From the NCBI GenBank assembly GCA_900074885.1, contig FJUW01000065.1, forward strand, positions 62,001-126,000: DNA of 64,000 bases. Direction: 5' to 3'. Made by a program: the position numbers and the translations under genes. Origin of the DNA: Rhynchosporium graminicola (Eukaryota; Ascomycota; Leotiomycetes; Helotiales; Ploettnerulaceae). This document shows positions 59,987 through 64,000 of this stretch, one piece after another (the stretch's first letter is position 1; every line of letters begins with the position of its first letter). The notes under the pieces are model-generated. The model was given only the letters and a program-made list of their open reading frames with translations. It ran no database searches and was not told where the DNA came from.

Positions 59987-62900
59987 TAATAAATTTTAAT
60001 ACTAGTATTTATAATAGTTTATTATCCTCTAAATTACTATAGTTATCTATTCTATCTTCTTAGGCCTTAATCTATTAATCTAGTTTACGCGGAAGTCTAA
60101 GTTTACTTAGGTTAGTAGTATAGAAGTCTCTGAGCTTATATAAAGTACTTATCAGGTCGGAAGCGTTATACTAAGTTAGGTCTAGATTATAGCTTAGCTA
60201 GCTAACTTAATACTTTAGATTACTTCTTAGGAGCTATATAGTAAGTATATCTTATAACTCTTACTCTTCTTAAGTAGCGATAATCTCTAGGGGTAGATTT
60301 AGTAGCTTCTAGCTTAGTAATAGGTTATCCGAGTCCTTAAAGAGTAATTCTAAGGCGAATATATTATATATAGAAGATCTAGGAGGTAAATCTAGCTTAT
60401 AAGAGTATCTAATCTTAGCTAAGACTTAGTATAGTCCTACTAAGAGACTAGATAGCTTTTTACTTAGCTAGTAATTCTTAAGGTTCCTTATAGAGAGAAA
60501 TACCTTATCTCTAACTTTCTAGTTAGTACTACGCTATTTCGGGTTAGTTATAATACTTATCTTTTACTAAGTAGCTAATATATTAGCTTTTATAAACTCG
60601 ATAGCAGATTTAGTATATTTAGCTAAGGATTTAGTATCGATATAATTAAGCTTTTCTTACGGTATTAATATTATAAGTTACTTCTAATCCTAGCTATTCT
60701 ATAGTAATATACTATATTTAAAGGTATATAGCGCTATACTAATAGAATCGTAAGATAGAGTTACTTAAGCGTAATCTATTATTAGTAGTAGTTCGCTCTA
60801 GTTATTCTAGTAGTAATTAAGAAAAGGTCTAAAGCGTTAGTTAATATACTAGTTTATAATCTCTATTTATCTATTAGTTTCCTAGTAAAAAGAAGTAGAG
60901 AGATTAATCTTAACTCTAATTATATAGTAAAACTCTTACTAGAAAGATAAGATAAACTAAGCTCCTTAGTCGGATATAATCGACTTAGGAGTATATCCGA
61001 ATCGATATATCTATTAGATAAATAGTATAGCTATCCCGCGAGTATCGATATTATAGTATTATAGTACTAATATAAAGTCCTTCTTTAAGCAGTCGATAAA
61101 TACTAATATCTTATTAAATCCCTAGTTATTAGGCGAGAAGTCCTTGAAATCTATAGCTAACTATTATATAAGATAGCTAAGTACTAGTAATACGTAGAAG
61201 AATCCTTACTATTTTATCTGCTTCGGATAAGAGTACTAGTAAGAGTAGTAATTATAAGTATACTATTTCATATCTGATATAAGTCCCTTCTAGTAATAAT
61301 AAGTAGAAATTATTTTATTAATCTTACAAGTATTTAGATAGATAGAAGAAACTTAATCGTAGACTTCGCTAATTAAATAAGTATATAATAAGATATAGCG
61401 TTATATATATAGATAACTATTATAAAGTAGTAAGGTATTATTAATAGTATAGCTATTTTCTAATATATTCTATTTATTAGAGAATAATTCTCAATTAAAT
61501 TAGTATAATTTCTCGATTAAATTAAAGAAGTTATATGCGAGTTCTGATAGTATATTAATACCTAGTAGTATTAAGTATATATAACTAATCTAATCAATAA
61601 AATATTTAGCTAAGTCCGCGTTAATCCTAAGATCTAAGTAGTCTAGTAGTAGTAAAACCCGAGATCTATTATCCTATTTCTACTATTTCTATATCTTCAG
61701 GTCCTATTCCTTATAGCTAAGGATATTAGCTTTAGTATTATCTTTCTAAGTATATATATAATTTAAAAGTTAAATTTAGATAGGAATTCTATCTATCTAG
61801 CTTACTTATTAGTTAGGACTTTAGTAGTTATAAAGTATTCTAGGGATTAATAGTCTATATATACGTTAGTATAGTATTATAGCGATATAAGTTTAAGTTT
61901 ATATTTCCGGAAAAACTTAATAATAATATATAATTCCTTATTATAGATCTTCTAATTTAGTTCGTATCTATTAAGAATATAAGAGTAGAATCTAATTAGA
62001 TACTACTAGTTATCTTTATATAATTAGAAGATAACTCTAGCTATTATATTATTAGAGGTATTAGTTTCTAGTTTAGTCTATAATTCTAAGTCGAAATAGT
62101 ATAGTTTCTGTACTAATAATAGCTACTATTATAGCTCGTCGAAGGATTTCTTATAATTATTAGTGAAATTCTATAGTACTATAAGCTAGGTAAGTATTAA
62201 GAGAGGTTTAGTAATAAGGCCGAAATTCTGAATAAATTAATAGTAAAAACTATAGAATCCTAAGAAGAATTTTATAGCTATTACTATTTCGGGGTACTTC
62301 TAGTCTACTAATAGTACTACTTTCTCAGGATCTGGCTCGATTCCGTTAGTAATAATAATATATCTGAGGTGTTTAGTCTAAGTAATATAGAATTCGCTTT
62401 TCTTAATATCTACTTAGAGTCTAGTATCTATTAAGCGTTATAATACTAATTTAATATATTCCTTATATTTCTAAAGCGTTTCTGAGTATATAAGAATATT
62501 ATCTAGATAAGCTATATAGAAATTATCCAGATAGTCTAGTAGTATATTATTTATATATCGTTAGTTTATACTAGGTTTATTATAGAGCCTAAAAGGTAGT
62601 ACCTTATATTTATAAGATCCGAAGCGAGTTCGGAAAGTAGTATACTCCTCTGATTCAAGGTCTATATAGATATAGTTAAATACTACTTAGATATCTAGTT
62701 TAGTAAAAACTATTACTTTAGATATATAAGTTAAGAGCTTATCGATCCGGGGTATTAGATATAAATCCTTTCGAGTGATTATATTAAGCTTAAGATAGTC
62801 GATATAGAAGCGTAAGCTTCTATTAGCTTTCTTAACGAATAGTACAAGTGATATAAAGGGACTTTAGCTAGATTTAATAAATCCCTTATCTAAGTTCTCT

Positions 62901-63442
62901 ATAAAGTACTTCTTAATTATTTATAGTTCTTCTATAGATTACTAATATAAGGGCGAATATATATTAAGTAATAGTTCTTCTAGAATGATTTTATAATCAT
63001 ATAAGTAATATAGCAGAAGAATATTAGAATCCCGCTTAGAAAAAGCCTCCTTAAGAGTATAATACTATTTCGATAGCTTTTCAGCTATAAGTTATTTAGT
63101 ATCAGGATCCTCAGGGGAGTTACTATCCGGATAATCTTATAAGATATAGTCTATCGTATAGATATTAATAAAGAATAATTCGGAGCTTTTATATTTTATA
63201 TTAAAGTAAAAAGCTATAGTACTAATTTAGTAAATCGGAATCAGTTTCCAGATCCCTAAAGATTAAGAGGTATACTTATAGTAGGGTTTCAGCGCGAGTA
63301 CCTTTCTCGATGATTTCGGAGCGGAAAAGGGTTCGGATTCCTTGGTAATAAGCGGAAATAAGTTAAATAGTAAAGATAATATATTAATATACTATATCGC
63401 TACTATTTAGGGTAATTAGTATCAGTTCAGCTAGTTTATAGC
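59987..63442 (-). pseudogene. Gypsy B2 pol pseudogene
   Basis: Minus-strand copy of the B pol: C-terminal region (about 60.2-60.5 kb), integrase (about 60.6-61.3 kb), RNase H (about 61.7-62.1 kb), reverse transcriptase (about 62.2-62.9 kb; YLDN motif at about 62,499-62,510) and protease-side sequence to 63,442. RIP'd throughout. Confidence 0.78.
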
Positions 63443-64000
63443 TATTACGAGGCGAGTGCAAAGTGTATAGTATAAACGGTATCTTTAATTAATAGGAAGA
63501 ATTAGCTGAAGAGCGGAAGAGAATTCTTCCTTAATAGAAAAGAAGAAGATATAGTACTACTACTACTAGTGCTTTAGCAGTAGCAGTTAGGGAGATACTA
63601 AGCGTCGAGTATCTATCCCGGGTATAACCTGTTATATAACCCCCTCCTTTAAACTAATCCCCCTTTAAAAATCGTTCTATAGCTATTATCTCGAAGTAAA
63701 GGCCTACTCGGTCTTACTATATTCGATATCCTTATAGTACTCACGTGAACTACTGCCTTTCCTTTCGTATTATCTTACTCCGCAGAAGAGTCAGAAGATA
63801 CTAATAATAATCGACTTTATAAGGCTTAATAGTAGTATTAGCTTATCTAATACTTACTAGAGCTATATCTTATGTATTTTCCTATATCTCTCTATTCCTA
63901 ACGTTTCTCACGGGAGGCTAGTGCTACTTTCGCAGCTACTATATAACCGGTTTCCTAGTCTATTATATTATCCTTTTTATAAGTAGTCCTTTTACCTGAA
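63443..64000 (-). mobile_element. Element E2 (partial), second copy of the E family
   Basis: LTR at 63443-63636 (TATTACGAGGCG... to CCTGTTATA), then a polypyrimidine run (the polypurine tract on the minus strand) and internal sequence matching 53049-53522 inverted. It is inserted in the B2 pol and truncated by the window end, so its target duplication cannot be checked. Confidence 0.85.

Larger units (their letters stand above)
58211..63442 (-). mobile_element. Gypsy B2 retrotransposon, minus strand, 5' part beyond element E2
   Basis: Second copy of the B family. The 3' LTR (58211-58488) matches 40005-40272 inverted. Next come the purine tract (on the minus strand), the antisense ORF, and pol running rightwards to the protease region at about 63.3 kb, where element E2 interrupts it. 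The gag and 5' LTR would lie beyond the window. Confidence 0.85.

Overview
The window comes from a filamentous ascomycete (Pezizomycotina; Leotiomycetes is my guess, from the overall look of the genes only). The reasons are 44-90 bp GT-AG introns with CTNAY branch sites, a HET-domain gene, a fungal GPI2, and a sharp split between a balanced-GC gene block (1 to about 15.47 kb) and a very AT-rich block (about 15.47-64 kb) with the marks of repeat-induced point mutation (RIP): TG/CA turned into TA/TA, Gln and Trp codons turned into stops.

Gene block. Four spliced genes can be supported: a HET-domain protein (470-2884, minus), a one-RRM RNA-binding protein (4838-6053, plus), a secreted single-pass membrane protein with no recognised domain (9405-10331, minus), and GPI2/PIG-C, a subunit of the first enzyme of GPI-anchor synthesis (13616-15117, plus). 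They do not form a pathway. The spaces between them hold microsatellites, a diverged direct repeat and no other convincing gene.

Transposon block. A complete hAT element (15765-19513) has its 8-bp target duplication. After it come unknown RIP-damaged coding remnants (19.5-22.46 kb) holding a solo Copia LTR. From 22464 to 57443 there is one 35-kb nest that can be unpacked from matching 5-bp target-site duplications (TSDs). Gypsy F (TCTAC) contains the short non-autonomous element E1 (ATACT). E1 contains a Copia element (GCTCG) and Gypsy D (TAGAT). The Copia contains Gypsy C remnants, a TRIM-like element and Gypsy B1, and B1 contains a solo Copia LTR (CTAAG). To the right lie Gypsy B2 on the minus strand (from 58211), cut by a second E-type element (E2, from 63443) that runs off the window.

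Points that stand out. Gypsy families B and C/D each carry an extra ORF antisense to gag-pol between pol and the 3' LTR. RIP has converted the reverse transcriptase YxDD motif to YxDN or YINN in five of six elements examined, exactly where a TpG spans the codons, and spared the one with GAC-GAT codons. Two single N bases (26448 and 44713) mark contig joins; the second separates two copies of a 1,966-bp segment with a single difference found by eye, almost certainly an assembly artefact.
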